NCBI RefSeq assembly: GCF_958450345.1
Contig: NC_088784.1
Span: forward strand, 58,708,247 to 58,772,246
Direction of reading: 5' to 3'
DNA length: 64,000 nucleotides
Source: Calliphora vicina
Lineage: Eukaryota > Arthropoda > Insecta > Diptera > Calliphoridae
This document shows positions 33,749 through 45,656 of the stretch, piece by piece. How positions within the stretch are numbered: the stretch's first letter is position 1; each line of letters begins with the position of its first letter. The notes under the pieces were generated by a model. It made no database searches and was not told the origin of the DNA. It worked only from the letters and a program-made list of their open reading frames with translations. The translations under genes and the position numbers were made by a program.

Positions 33749-36700
33749 TTACAACTCTCTTTTGTAATTTGAAATCTTCTTAATTTTTTCAACCTTTTGT
33801 ACAAAACTAATGAAGTCCTCGTACAAAGTCGTTGGCAATTCCATCGCGGCAAAATGACCACCCTCGTTGTGGTAAGTACTATGAATTAAATTTGGATATT
33901 TATCCTTCAGTTGGAAATCCAAAAAGTGCATTAAATCATTTTTGAAACGAGCACAACCCGTCAGTACTTTAGTGGGTACACGTTCCAATTGTAAAGCCCT
34001 CTGTTCCGGCGTATAATGTTCCTTGTAAATACGCTGTGAAGTAGTAATGGAATTAGTCAAATGATAAATCATAATGTTATCCAAAAGTGCGTCCAGCTTG
34101 AAGCGTTTTTTAAGACCACCATCAGACGAATGGCGATACGAAGGATTGGTCCAGGTCGAGAATTTCTCAAGTATGTAGGCGGCCAATCCCACAGGATTAT
34201 CTTGAAGTGCTGTGCCAATCGTATCGGGTTTGGTCGACTGTAAATGCATGTAACCAGTTTCTTCAATAAGAAATTTGAATTTTTCTGACATGGGGAAAAA
34301 GAAGTCTTCGAAACCTTTGGGGGCAAAGAAACTGGGTAATACACTGGCAACGGCGCCTTTAAGCATTGCTTTGGGTGTCAATGCTGTACACAAATTGGAA
34401 TGATAGCCAAGAACATTTTCCGGGAATAATGTTGCGATGTGTGATCCAATCACTGAACCCCAGTCACCACCCTGTATGAAGAACTTATTGTAGCCAAGAC
34501 GCATCATTAAATTTCTCATCATAACTGCAATTTGAGCCGGACCCAGGCCTTGTTTAGAGGTGCCCTGTAGATAAGAACGGTAAAATTAAATTTAATAAAA
34601 TAAATAATATTTGAATTAATATCAGTTATTTACGTACATATTTATGTACATATATGTACATTTATATCAACATCCGACCTTATTATATATGTGTATATGT
34701 ACGTATGGACCAATATTTCTAATATTATTTTAAAAACTGTGACGAATATTAGCTGGAAAAAAACTTATATTTATGTAAAAAAAATAATTGGAAAACCGGT
34801 TTTTTTTGTTAAACCCAATTTTATATGAAAACCAATAACCCCCAGTAACACGAAGTCTGGTTATGTTTTAACTAATAGTTATACTGACAGCTTTCATACA
34901 AAAATAATTTTAACCGACTGTATAACTATTAGTTAAGGCATAACCAGATTTCGTGTTAATGGGGGTAAGTGTTTTTTTGAATTCTCCCGAATTTGATTTA
35001 TCAATAAATTCTTATGAATATTGGTACCACATGCAGGCCGGAAGATTATATTCATGGGGTCTTCGAAAAACCTATTTCAAGCGACCCTCTTATGCATAAG
35101 AACAGGGAATGTGCATACTTTAAAGACCATATAAATTATTTTGAATGTATTAAGTAGTATTTAAGAAATTACAAACGAAATTATAATACCACTTGAATAC
35201 GGTAAAAATCGGACTAGTGGAAAAGACAAGACATGTAGATAATTGTATCTGGTTTTCAAAAACTATTACAATTTTAAATTAAAACAAGTAAGAGAGCTAT
35301 ATTCGGCTGTGCCGAATTTTATATACTCTTCACCTAATTATACTTCAAAATACAGATTTTAAACATTTTTAGGTAAACAAAATTAATTTTTTTTTTCCAA
35401 AGTTGTTTTTTCATTTTTTTTTAAATTTTATTTTGAATTGTTATTTAAGATTTTTTTTTAAATTTAAAAAAAAACTATTTTTTCCGATATGTCTTTGAAA
35501 TATCTACATTAGATATCGATATTGTCTATATTAATGACTTAAGCTGATAACTCACTGCTCCATCCATGATCGAGTTATTTTATTGTAAGTTAACAATTGT
35601 TTTAACATCAACATATAAATGAATATGATATGAACAAAAAAATTAGTGGCTTTGACAGGTGGCGGCGAACCACTAACCTCCCATTTTCCAGTCAAACACA
35701 CTAGATAGCTGTGCTAAATGCAATAGTTCATTACCTACCTGTATAAAAATAAGTACTTATTCTAGTAAATAAAATAATGTGCTGGGTAACCACCACTCCT
35801 TACAAAAGAATGCATGAAATAACTAGTTGTCATTACAAAAATTCACAAAATTTTTGCTGGGTTAGTAATCCAGATATAGGTAAAAAATCGAGGTTGTCCT
35901 GGTTTTTTACTCATATCTCAGCCATTTGTGGACCGATTTTGCTGATTTTAAATAGCAAACTTCTCGAAAGCATGTCTGACAGAATTATTGACGATTTAAA
36001 TGCCGAAGATTTCTGGGGTCTTCAGAAAATTGATTTCAACAGACGGACATGGCTCACAAAGGTGAGTAGGTATAGAGAGAATTTATGGACAATTGTTTGG
36101 CCATGAGATCAGCCAGTAGCCGGTGCAACAAAACGAATAAAGCACGAGACGGAGCACAGAGGGATTTATATCATCATTATCATACATTTTTGTGTAAAAA
36201 TTATAAGGATTGGTCGTAGAGCATTGAAATTTGGAACCGAACATTATATAAACTAAATTAAGAAAAAAATTAATTTTATCAAAATCGTCCTGCCCATACA
36301 ATCCAAATCGATTTTTTCGCATAAAATTGTTTATATCCAAGCAAAAGTCTAGAAATATGGTACACTCAGGTCTCGTTTTATACGGATTCAAATTTTTGCG
36401 ATTTTTAAATTAACGATATTTTTTGGAATTTTAACAGATTTTAAAATTTTAGATGTTTTTTTTAAATTCTAGTTATAAAAATTATATTTTACAATATGAT
36501 TATATCATCTAGTGATGAAAGTGACGTTGAACTAATTCTAAAACAATGCCGACAATTATTCAGTGATTCACATTTATCATACATATTTACAGAATTTCCT
36601 TAAAAAATGTTTTAGCTTATTTTTTTGATCATTTTCTGTTTTTCTGTAATTAATCAGTATTAAGTGCGAATGGTATTGCATCATTGAAAATGCAAAATTG

Positions 36701-39700
36701 TAAATGTTTTTGTGTGTATTTTGTTATTGGATTACGGTAAAATTTTGCATTTGCAATGATGCTAGACCATTCGCACTTAACAGTGAATACCGCTATTATA
36801 TTTTTGTTATTTTTTTAAACGTGTTTTGTTTTTACTGTTTAAGTAAATGAAATAAATATATTTTTGTTGATTTTTTTTATGCGATTTTGGTTTTTTAATT
36901 AAAATTTGAATTTATGCGGTTTTTCAGAATTTTGGAACGAATCATTAGTTTTTATATGAAGTTAGAGTATCGTTTTATGCGAATTCAATTAATGCGATTT
37001 TTTTTGGAACGCATCTATCTCATGAAACGGGACCTGAGTGTACATACATTTTTTGAAACAAAAAAGCACGCATGCTAAATTTTATTAAAATCGGCCATGC
37101 CCACCGCATACCGCCCATGAAATCCAAATGCAATACATTTTTGTTCAAAAATTATAAGAAGTGGTCGTGGAGCATTGAAATTTGGCACCGAGAATTATAT
37201 GGACTAAATTAAGAAACTAATGAAATTATATCAAAATCGTCCACGCCCACTGCCCATATAATCCAAATAAATTTTTTCGCATAAAATTTTTTCTATCCAA
37301 GCAAAAGTCTAGAAATTTGACACATACATGCCAAGTTTCAATAAAATCGGTCATGCCCACCGCCCACGAAAACCATAAATAGATAAGATTTTTTTTTGAT
37401 ATTTCGTTTATTATTCGACAAAAAATTTTAAGTTTTCATCCTGTTCCGAAAATTTCCGAGAACTATTTTTTTTTAATCGAAACAAGACACTCCCAGCTTG
37501 GGGTAAAGTGGGGCTACATTATTTTTTTTCCATGGAAAATTAAAAATAAAATAATTTTTAGAGGCTTATATTTATCCCCATAAAATTACCAGGAAAATTA
37601 TATATACATATCTAAACCAATAAAACCCTTGCATGGACTTTACTTAAATTTTTTAAAAATAGAATACAATTTTTCTTAAAACTATAAATGCATATTTCAT
37701 GTTTAAACATTTCTCTACAAAAATGCATCATTTGATTTTTGAAATTGAAAAATAGGGGTTTTGACACAAAAATCCCTCTGTGCTGCGCTGAGCACTCGTA
37801 ATCATTAGTGCAGAGATTCGCAGGATTCTCTCAATCATCCCACAGTAGGTGGATTTATTTAGAGCCTTACTAGTGATCCATACATTAGTATGGGCTTTAC
37901 CACCATGTCAAAAAGCCATTTCGCATTTCTAGGGTTTATTACCCAGGTCTTCCCAATGGCCATTCTGCAGGCATAAAAAGCGATAGCTGCCTTAGACGCA
38001 CTCTCTTGTTTTCAGAAATTTCCAATGCGATTAATTTTTTCTGAGGTAGGCCCTATATGGAAGCTATGTCCAATTATGAACTGATCGTCATAAAAGCAGC
38101 ATGATTTTATATATATATATTTTGTTGCGTTTAAGATGAAAATTTTTAGGTAAAAATAGGACAATATATTTGGAAATAGAGTACATTCTAAGTCGTATTA
38201 TGCAATGCGTCTACGGTATACACTCCTTTTTATATAGAATTACTTGTATAATTTTTTTTCCAAAAAGGCGGTCTAAAATTCTTTCCTGTAATTTCTTCGG
38301 GACCGATATGGATGAAGCATAAAGTCAATCCAGAAATTATTTATACCCTGTACCACCATAGCAATGTGGTTCCATATCAAAATCTAGGTGGACAAAATTA
38401 TGAAAATCGGTATCTTCAGAATTTGGAAAAACTAAGTTTTTTCGGAAGCTGACAATCTGCTCTCCTCCAATACAAATGGGTTTTTCAATTTGACATTTCG
38501 TTTTCTCGACAGAAGCGCCAGAAGTTCAACAAATTTTGAATCATATTTTCGTTAATTTTTTTTTAATAGTTTACTGCTTTACTAAATTAGATATATCTAA
38601 ATTGTTTTACCATATAGAAATTCATACTTCAAAACATAGATAAACATTGATATAGGCTTTTATTAAGTATATATCTTATATTTATGGGCCTCACCATTTT
38701 CCTGTTATAGTTCTTCCAACTTGCCAAAAAAAAGACCATCACCATTATTTAAAGGAACTTCTGGGGAATGTCTTTGTAAAAAAATTGTAGCCGCCAGCAC
38801 CCGACGAAATACTTTTTTTTAATTTTTACGGAATGGAATTTTTAGAAATATTTCTTTATTTATTATAGTAAACACAGATCTTTTTGAAAAATTTAGTTTC
38901 AGAATGACATGAAAACGTATTTTTTTTAAATTTTTTATTAATGATTTTTATATGTCTATCTACCCCCTACTGTAACTTGAAAAAAGTCTATATTAATCTT
39001 TTAAACATTTTTTTGGAATCGGAGATACCAATTCTATATAAAAAGAGCGCCAAATAATTTTGTCCACCTAGATTTTGATTTGGAACCACAGTGCATAATT
39101 GGGATACTGATGTTTGTAATGACCAAAAATATTAGTCCAACAGATCGATTCAGAATCACATTTTGACAGTCAATTTTGACAGCCTATTGAATATGGTTGA
39201 AATCGGTCCATTATTTCACTTAGCACCCATAGGACCCCGAAAATAGGTATTTTTTTGACATAAATGTCTGATCAAATTCTTTCTTTTATATAAAAAGAAA
39301 TCACATTTAAACATTTCTTGCTGATCAATCCATATATCCTATATAAGGTCCAAAAATTACTCATGAATAAATTTTATTGAAATTTTATTTGGTTTTATAT
39401 GGCGGACTCTAAAAGTTAATGCTTGTTCAAATTCCAACCTTTAAATAATTATCTAAAAACGAATGCTTAAGTATTTGTGGAAATAAGAAATCTATTAAAG
39501 AATTTCTTGCATTGCAATCTCAATAATAATGTTCGTCTAGACCTTTTTATCACATTCACTTTTATAAAATGTAAATTCTATTTAATAGCAATTCTCACCT
39601 GAGACCATCCATAACCGGGCAAACTGGGCACAATGACATTGAAAATGTACTTGTTGTTTTTGTCTTTTCTCGTTTGATGCAATTTATGAATGAAACTGTA

Positions 39701-40435
39701 AAATTCCCGCACTGAACCTGGCCAACCATGTAACAATAGCACTGGATAATGATGTCTATCTACGGTGTATTCATCATAGACCATTAAATGTAGAAAATGC
39801 ATACGTAATCTAAACGGGAATGAAAATTATTTTCGTACGATTTGTTTTTGTCGTAAATTTTAGGTGATTTGATAAGAATATGACGATTGTGAAAATGTTT
39901 CAAATATTTTATTGATAATAAATAATAATTGTTACCCTTGTATATCAGTGGTAAAATGATTAAATTGCCAAAGAAACACTTCACGTTCACGCCAACGAGG
40001 CAAATAATCATCTCGCCAATATTCAATAATTTCTTGTAATTGTCTCGTATTAAAGCCATATTCAAATGTAGACCCTTCTAAGGGTCCCGTCAAATGTAAT
40101 GTGCGATTTAGTTGAGTTTTTAAATCATCAATGGTCTGTAATGATCAGAAGTATTAATTAGGCATTAATAATTTTAATATATATTACTTTTATACTTTCA
40201 ATCATAAATATTAAAAGTTATTTACCTGATCAGCATAAAGCAATTTATTGCCAATAACCTCGGATGAATTGGCTAAATAGGCCTGCCAATCTTTGGGTTC
40301 AGCTTCATCACCCCACCATTGATTGAGTGGTAAAGTGGGTGCTTTGGCATCGCCCATTAGATCATTTACTTTTTTATACAGCATACCGCCGGCTATGGCG
40401 AGTATGAGTATTAAAATTCGTGTAATTGGTGACAT
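33749..40435 (-). CDS. Jheh: Juvenile hormone epoxide hydrolase, copy 1
   Basis: Opens the epoxide of juvenile hormone to the diol, one of the two main breakdown routes, at the endoplasmic reticulum; related enzymes also hydrolyse other epoxides. Exons 40226-40435, 39936-40135, 39599-39809 and 33749-34564 (phases 0, 2, 0) give 478 residues. Residues 5-22 are an N-terminal membrane anchor. The epoxide hydrolase N-terminal domain contains WWGDEAEPKDWQ-like sequence, then EYGFNTRQLQEIIEYWRDDY. The alpha/beta hydrolase core has the oxyanion motif HGWPG at 164-168, nucleophile D241 in QGGDWGS, and catalytic His444 in GGHFAAME. Length is slightly above the usual 460-475 because of a lysine-rich tail (VEKIKKISNYKREL). 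Intron 3 is 5 kb and full of transposons. Which Drosophila Jheh (1, 2 or 3) it matches cannot be decided by eye. Confidence 0.95.
34838..34966. mobile_element. 129-bp palindromic MITE with ACCCCCAGTAACACGAA ends
   Basis: The ends ACCCCCAGTAACACGAA and TTCGTGTTAATGGGGGT are near-exact inverted copies; the arms continue through CATAACCAGA and TTAACTAATAGTTATA to almost the centre. It lies in Jheh copy 1 intron 3. Confidence 0.8.
35285..36070 (-). repeat. Family A repeat, copy 3, interrupted
   Basis: The reverse-oriented copy starts CAAGTAAGAGAGCTATATTC and carries CATGTCTGACAGAATTATTG. It is split at a GACTTA/GTAATCC junction by the insert 35544-35859. Confidence 0.75.
35544..35859 (-). mobile_element. 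Insert with tRNA-like A and B boxes (SINE-like)
   Basis: The insert breaks family A and is flanked by TTA on both sides. On the minus strand TAGCACAGCTATCTAGTG resembles an A box. About 40 nt on, GGTTAGTGGTTCGCCGCC resembles a B box, as in tRNA-derived SINEs. One end reads CCCAGCAAAAATTTTGTG, similar to the CCCAGCGGTAAA end of the element at 4157, so a DNA element that captured a tRNA-like segment is also possible. Confidence 0.5.
36363..37040. mobile_element. pogo/Tigger-like element with TA target
   Basis: Inverted ends CACTCAGGTCTCG and CGGGACCTGAGTG are flanked by TA on both sides. The inner end sequence AATTAATGCGATTTTTTTTG and GGAACGCATCTATCTCATGA is the hallmark of Tigger/pogo ends. 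A 35-codon frame from 36496 (MIISSSDESDVELILKQCRQ) may be the last piece of its transposase. A TTAA-flanked mini-element is nested at 36664-36776. Confidence 0.75.
36664..36776. mobile_element. Nested 113-bp palindromic element flanked by TTAA
   Basis: The ends GTGCGAATGG and CCATTCGCAC are inverted for about 40 bp, with TTAA on both sides, as for piggyBac-type insertions. The ends do not start with the usual CCY, so the assignment is tentative. Confidence 0.6.
37371..37769. other. Intronic stretch
   Basis: AT-rich; nothing recognised. Confidence 0.4.
37770..38015 (-). pseudogene. Non-LTR retrotransposon reverse-transcriptase fragment
   Basis: On the minus strand one frame reads ASKAAIAFYACRMAIGKTWV, then NPRNAKWLFDMVVKPILMYG and SLVRL before a stop. 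This aligns with the region just after the RT domain of Jockey/R1-like elements (pattern AIGxxWGLxPxxxxWxYxxVVxPILxYGxLVW). A second frame beyond the stop (PPTVGMIERILRISALMITS) continues the same region. Decayed and truncated at both ends. Confidence 0.75.
38362..39093 (-). mobile_element. CACTGTGGTTCC element, copy 1
   Basis: Ends CAATGTGGTTCCATATCAAA and the inverted TTTGATTTGGAACCACAGTG, with AATCTAGGTGGACAAAATTA next to both. The interior shares GTAGCCGCCAGCACCCG with copy 2 at 59451, in the opposite orientation. Flanks CATAG and CATAA fit a decayed 5-bp duplication. Confidence 0.75.
39100..39395 (+). repeat. Family B repeat, copy 3 (partial)
   Basis: Contains GATGTTTGTAATGACCAAAA, TGAAATCGGTCCATTATTTC and a remnant of the CCATATAAGG units; both ends are lost. 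Confidence 0.6.
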
Positions 40436-40943
40436 CTTTGTTGTTTAGACAAAAAAGTGTCTCGTGTTGCTCTTTAACAGTTTCCTTCTATTATTTATTT
40501 CTGGAGTACCAGTGATTTGTTACAGGTGTCGTCGTCAACTATTTATTATTATTGGATTCACAAAATATTTGCTGTGATTGTAGCTTATTGTGTTCTACGC
40601 GTCATTAATTGTGTACCCTACACTATTAGATGGGTAAACTAATTTTGAGAATATTTTTGAAATGTAAACATTTTGACTTTTATCGCTATTTGAATAATAA
40701 TAATTTTCTGTAATGATTTATTAGTTTCAATAAGAGCTAAAGACAATATTTACAGAGACTGGACAAGAAAATATTCCATTTCTTCGCAATGCAAAGCAAT
40801 AATTTTTATACCAAGTCAAAAAAGTCGGTCGATCCAAATTTCTAGGTTGGTGGATGGATCTTGGCAAATCTATCCGCCATATGTATTTTGTATATGCACT
40901 GATAATCTTTATGCCAATACTTTAACAGGTAATTTATTTGAGA
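40436..40943. other. Upstream region of Jheh copy 1
   Basis: Must hold the promoter of Jheh copy 1; no TATA box could be assigned with confidence and no gene is seen. Confidence 0.4.
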
Positions 40944-43006
40944 CTAGCTTGACCAGGTGCGCTTCGCTACCCCTTTCGTAGTAAAATAAAAATGATTTAT
41001 ATAAAAAATAAATTAATATAATTAATACCGGAATTTATTGTTTGTGTTGTTTAATGCTATAAAAGTATAAAAAATATGCTGTGAATTGAAAAATTTTTAT
41101 ACTTTTCTTGTGACCAAGTTTCGAGCCTATTTTTAGTCAAACTACTTTATATGATCTGATACCACCCATTTGCAATACGTCAATAGTAGCAAAATAACAC
41201 ATGTAAAGTATTGAGAATTTCACTATTATAGTTCTCCAGATATTCGATAATAAATATTTACTTTGTATGGGAGAGAGCAAATCCCTTTCTCCGACCCACT
41301 TATTTTTAAGCATAACAGGACACTTGAATCAACGTAATTTAAAAAAAGTAAAAAATCGTATAGCTGAAACGCAAAACCATAGGTCTAAAATCAAATCCTA
41401 TCTTGCACATATTCAAGAAGTACCATTAGAATAATGAAAAATTACAATAAAGTCCCTACTTGTAGATTTCCTTCGCTTTGGTCCATATAAGATTTATTTC
41501 ATGTTTATATTTTAATTGGTGAAGAAACTACAAAAAAGTAGCATTCGAATAAAGAAAAATTACCAAAAAAATCTCACCCTAGAATTCTCACTCACGTAGG
41601 ACAATATATTCTTAATTTTATGTTTCTAATGACAAATATTTGACGAAAATTATGTAACCGCTAAATAAAATATATTTTAATTCTTCTATTTATTGTCAAA
41701 AACTCCATTTACTTAAGACAATTCAAAACAAATATTTTGTTTTATTTTATTTGATGCAGTTTGATCTTACAAAACACTTGTAAGAGTAAACACGTCAAAC
41801 AAATTTGTCCTAAAAAACTGGTTACGCTTTTTTGAGTAAATATTTGGCATGTGTGACCTTAAGTCTGTTGTTATAGAAAATTAAAAAAGTACCATTTGAA
41901 TAAAGGAAAAGTAACATGAAGTATCCGCTTGAATTTTCACTCACATATGAATATATACGCTTAATTTCATATTTCTATGCCCATTATTACAGATTATTCA
42001 AAAAGTACCATTCGAATAAAAAAAAGTACCAAAAAGTCTACCCCTAGAATTTCCAGTCACATAGAACCATATATGCTTAATTTCATGTTTCTAAGTCCAT
42101 TGTTATAGAAAATTCAAAAAGTACCATTAGAAGAATAAAAAAGTACCTATAGTTCAGTTCTCACATTTTGGTACCTAAATATTATACCCTATTCCTAACA
42201 CTAACTTCACTCAGATGCATGTCAGCTAACTTAAATGTCGATAAGTGAAATAATTTATAATATTGAAAAAAGTACCATTAGGAGAAATGTACCAATTTCC
42301 CTTTTTTTCCTCCTTGTTTTAAATTTAAAAATATTCAATTTTGTCAAAATTGTTTATGCTACAGACATGTATCAAACGATTCAAATCTGTGTTAATGTGC
42401 CCAAGAAAAACTATGTTTTAAAAAAATTACCAAACTGTTTACCCGGATTTGGCCCAATATACACCTTGGCACTCGAGTTCCAAATAACAATCTGTTAGTT
42501 AATTTTTGTGTGAATCCAGGAACCAATGTTAAAAAAAATTATCAAAATTGGCTTAATAATTTCAAATAAAATGTATTTTCTCGATTTTATCCCCTTTTTG
42601 GTACCTTTTTTATCCCCATTGCGGTTGTAAAATTGTATTCAAAAGAATACGATGTAAATTTTGTTTCTATGTTTATTGGTTTAAAAGATACATGGGGTGC
42701 CAAAAAAGTACAAAAATGCAGTTTTTACCCGTTTTCTCCCCTAAGAGGTTCGAATTTCGAAAAAGTACGAAACACCTGTCAGCTTATTTTCTAAATGGAA
42801 TAAGTTTTTTTTTGTATCTTTATTAGTTTTGAAGATATAAGGTTACCGAATTTACCCTTTTTACCCCCTAAACGTTCGTTTTGGGGAGGGAGGAACCCAC
42901 AGTTAAAATTTCATGATTCTAACTAGCTTCAGTCGTTTGGTCTGTGCGATGATGTATCAGTCAGTCATTCAGTCAGTCAGTAACGTTACTCTTTTATATA
43001 CATAGA
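40944..43006 (-). mobile_element. Long non-autonomous Helitron, copy B
   Basis: On the minus strand it starts TCTATGTATATAAAAGAGTA after A and ends GCGAAGCGCACCTGGTCAAG plus CTAG before T. The conserved 5' block, the KIVYATDM frame near 42350 and a reduced set of AAAAAGTACCA units match copies A and C. A MITE (41629-41858) is inserted in it. Confidence 0.8.
41629..41858. mobile_element. AAGGTAGGG/GTCACA MITE, copy 3, inside Helitron B
   Basis: Interrupts the Helitron sequence TTTCTAAGTCCATTGTTATA, whose second half resumes as AAGTCTGTTGTTATAG. The body is the short uninterrupted form of the MITE at 6705, about 230 bp, with TGACAAATATTTGAC and AAATATTTGGCATGTGTGAC at the ends. Confidence 0.75.
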
Positions 43007-43830
43007 TATATAGATATTATTTGATGACTCAAGGGCTTTTATGTTGCACGGACTGCAACGTGTGTGTTTTTATACTACTAGATTGGTATAGTGAAATATA
43101 TTTGCAAGTTTTGAAGCCACACCCACTATAATGTAGGCGTAGACGATAAATAGTTTTTATATTTTGTACTCACAACTGTATACATAATAAAAATAAAGTG
43201 AATGTCATATGAAAACTTGGACTCGAATAAAAAAATCGGGTTAGGTTTACTATAGCTTACATTTTGATACCGCACGTGGATCTGTAGGTTATATTCGGAA
43301 AATCTATTTCAATCCACATTCGGACAGACGGATTTGTCTTAATCGAGTTATACTTACCAATTATTATGAAGGGTATTTAATTCGAAATGTTCCATCCATC
43401 ATTCAACCTTACTGTCATAGGTTTATATTGCAAAATATGTATTACTCTTACAAATATGACACGGATCGGTTCATATTCTAATAAGTATGAAATAAATTTT
43501 TTAGTTCTTATAATTTTTTAGGGTGCCTTCATTTCGACTTTATTCAAATAGAATCTAATTTGAAATTTGTTTTTATTAAATAATATTCTCTTAAAGGTAT
43601 TAAAACAACCACTACAACTTTAACTACTACTAGTCGTATTTGTTATCGCATGATAACTGCATTAAACCATAAACGATCTCAAAGCGATCGTTCTATAGTA
43701 TATGCGTGTTTGTCAGTGTGTGCAGTATATTTCTATAATAAACATCTATCAATTTTATACATATTAAATAAATAAATATTTATATTTAATACTCGTATTA
43801 TTGTTGTGTATTGTTTGTTAAATTTCTATC
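43007..43830. other. Intergenic stretch
   Basis: AT-rich sequence without recognised gene; some short family-like fragments only. Confidence 0.4.
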
Positions 43831-44021
43831 CATAGAGAATACACATAGAACGGAAACTAGAAAAAAACTTTAACTAGAAAATTTCTTAAAATAATCACAC
43901 ATACGTGTGTTGTTTTTAATTTCACTTATTGTTTTTCTTAACCATTTACACCACTTAGGTTTTTCATAACTGAGTTAGGTCTTTGACAGTAGAGTTTCCG
44001 ATCTATGTGTATTAATCTGTG
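43831..44021. mobile_element. CATAGAGA/CGGAAACT MITE, copy 2
   Basis: Ends CATAGAGAATACACATAGAA plus CGGAAACT and, inverted, AGTTTCCG plus ATCTATGTGTATT. The middle has an ACACATACGTGTGT palindrome and AACTGAGTTAGGTCTTTGAC, also found in copy 1. Confidence 0.65.
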
Positions 44022-44532
44022 TTTGTATCTACATACATAAATATTTACTATTTACCGGCTAAATTTTTGGATTTCATTTATTCTTATCAAACATTACTCG
44101 AATGGTGTTCATACACGACACATATAAGAGTAAATATTTAGATATATTTAAGCTGACACCCAAAAAATTCCTAATGCGATTAATATGTTTGCAAGGGTGT
44201 TCGATTAAGTTGCTTTTATCAAGTTTTATAATTGAGCTTTCAGTAATACAAGTTTAACCGCTGAAAAAAGTATAAACAAATTAAAAGCATTTATATGAAC
44301 ATATTTAGGTTTAGTTCATTATAATTCAATTGTATGGTGTGTTTTCTCATACAGTGTATGTTAAAATTATTTATACGCCTATATTTGTATACCCTTCACC
44401 ATGAGTGGTAAGGGTATACATTAGAGCAACAGTTCTCAAATGGGCATCCGTATGAACATTCCAGGATCGCCGCGAAAAACACATTAAACTATCACTGTAT
44501 AATATTTATTTTCCAATTTGACAAAAAATCAT
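44022..44532. other. Intergenic stretch with a family A terminal fragment
   Basis: At 44388-44425 there is TATACCCTTCACCATGAGTG, the start of a family A element; otherwise nothing recognised. Confidence 0.45.
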
Positions 44533-45656
44533 TATACCCTACACCACTATAGTGAGGAGGGAGGGTATAATGTGTTTGTGCCTCCATATAAATTTCCTCC
44601 CGAAATTGAAATTTATCGGTTATAACTGTTTAATTTACACAAATTTCGCTTCAAATATGTTTTATATATGCGGAAGTCATGTTTCATAATTTTATGATGA
44701 TCGGTCCATAATTAGTCATAGCTCCGATATAAGGCCGGCTTCCGAAAATCACTTTAACGAGCTTAAACCTCTTAATATGTTGGTATCCACATAAAATTCA
44801 CCAGAAATAACTTTTATATAGAAATAAATCAAACGACCTAATTTTATGATGATCGGTCCATAATTAGTCATAGCTCCCATATAAGGCCAACTTCCGAAAA
44901 TCGTTCACGAAAATAAATTATTGAAATTAAGCAAGTAAGAGAGCTATATTCGAATCTTATTTATTTATACAAATTTTAAATAAATTTTTTTTTCCAAAGA
45001 TGTGTTCTTCATTTTTTGTAAAAAAAATTTTTCGAATTGTTTTTTTAATTTTCTTTTTTTTAAATAAAATTATTTTTTTTAAATTTGAAAAAAAATTTTT
45101 TGTTTTTTTAAATTTTTGTTGGGAAAAAAAATTTGGGTTAAAAAATATTTTTTCCGATTTTGACCCATTGTAGGTCCAACTTACTATGATCTTTTATACG
45201 GCGTTGCAAAGCTTGTTGAAATGTCTATCAATGGATATCCAAATTGTCTATATCAATGACTTAGTAATCCAGATATTGGTCAAAAATCGAGGATGTCCTG
45301 GTTTTTTCCTCATATCTCAGCCATTTGTGGACCGATTTTGCTGATTTTAAATAGGAAACTTCTCGAAAGCATGTCTTACTTGAAGATGTCTTATTAAAGA
45401 TTTGGATCCCGAAGATATCTGGGGTCTTCAGAAAATTGATTTCAACATACAGACAGACGGACATGGCTTAATCGACTCCGCTATCTATAAGGGCTTATAG
45501 GACCGGAAAATTATATTATGGAAATTACAAACCGAATGACAAACTTATATATACCCTTCTCACGAAGGTGAAGGGTATAAAAAAAATGAATTTGCTCATT
45601 TAATCAGAGTAGGGTATTATATGGTTGGGCTTAACCGACCATACTTTCTTACTTGT
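44533..45656 (+). repeat. Family B repeat, copy 4, split by family A
   Basis: Starts near ACACCACTATAGTGAGGAGG, carries GATGATCGGTCCATAATTAG twice, and its end AGGGTATTATATGGTTGGGC resumes only after a reverse family A copy (44936-45582). Confidence 0.75.
44936..45582 (-). repeat. Family A repeat, copy 4, nested in family B
   Basis: Runs from GTAAGAGAGCTATATTCGAA to CTCACGAAGGTGAAGGGTAT in reverse orientation, interrupting family B copy 4. Confidence 0.75.

Larger units (their letters stand above)
36180..37370. repeat. Tandem family C units, interrupted by a pogo-like element
   Basis: Units with AAAAATTATAAGAAGTGGTCG, GGAGCATTGAAATTTGG and GCAAAAGTCTAGAAAT occur at about 36190-36360 and 37130-37320. 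CATGCCCACCGCCCA follows. The pogo-like element 36363-37040 sits right after the first GCAAAAGTCTAGAAAT. Confidence 0.6.
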
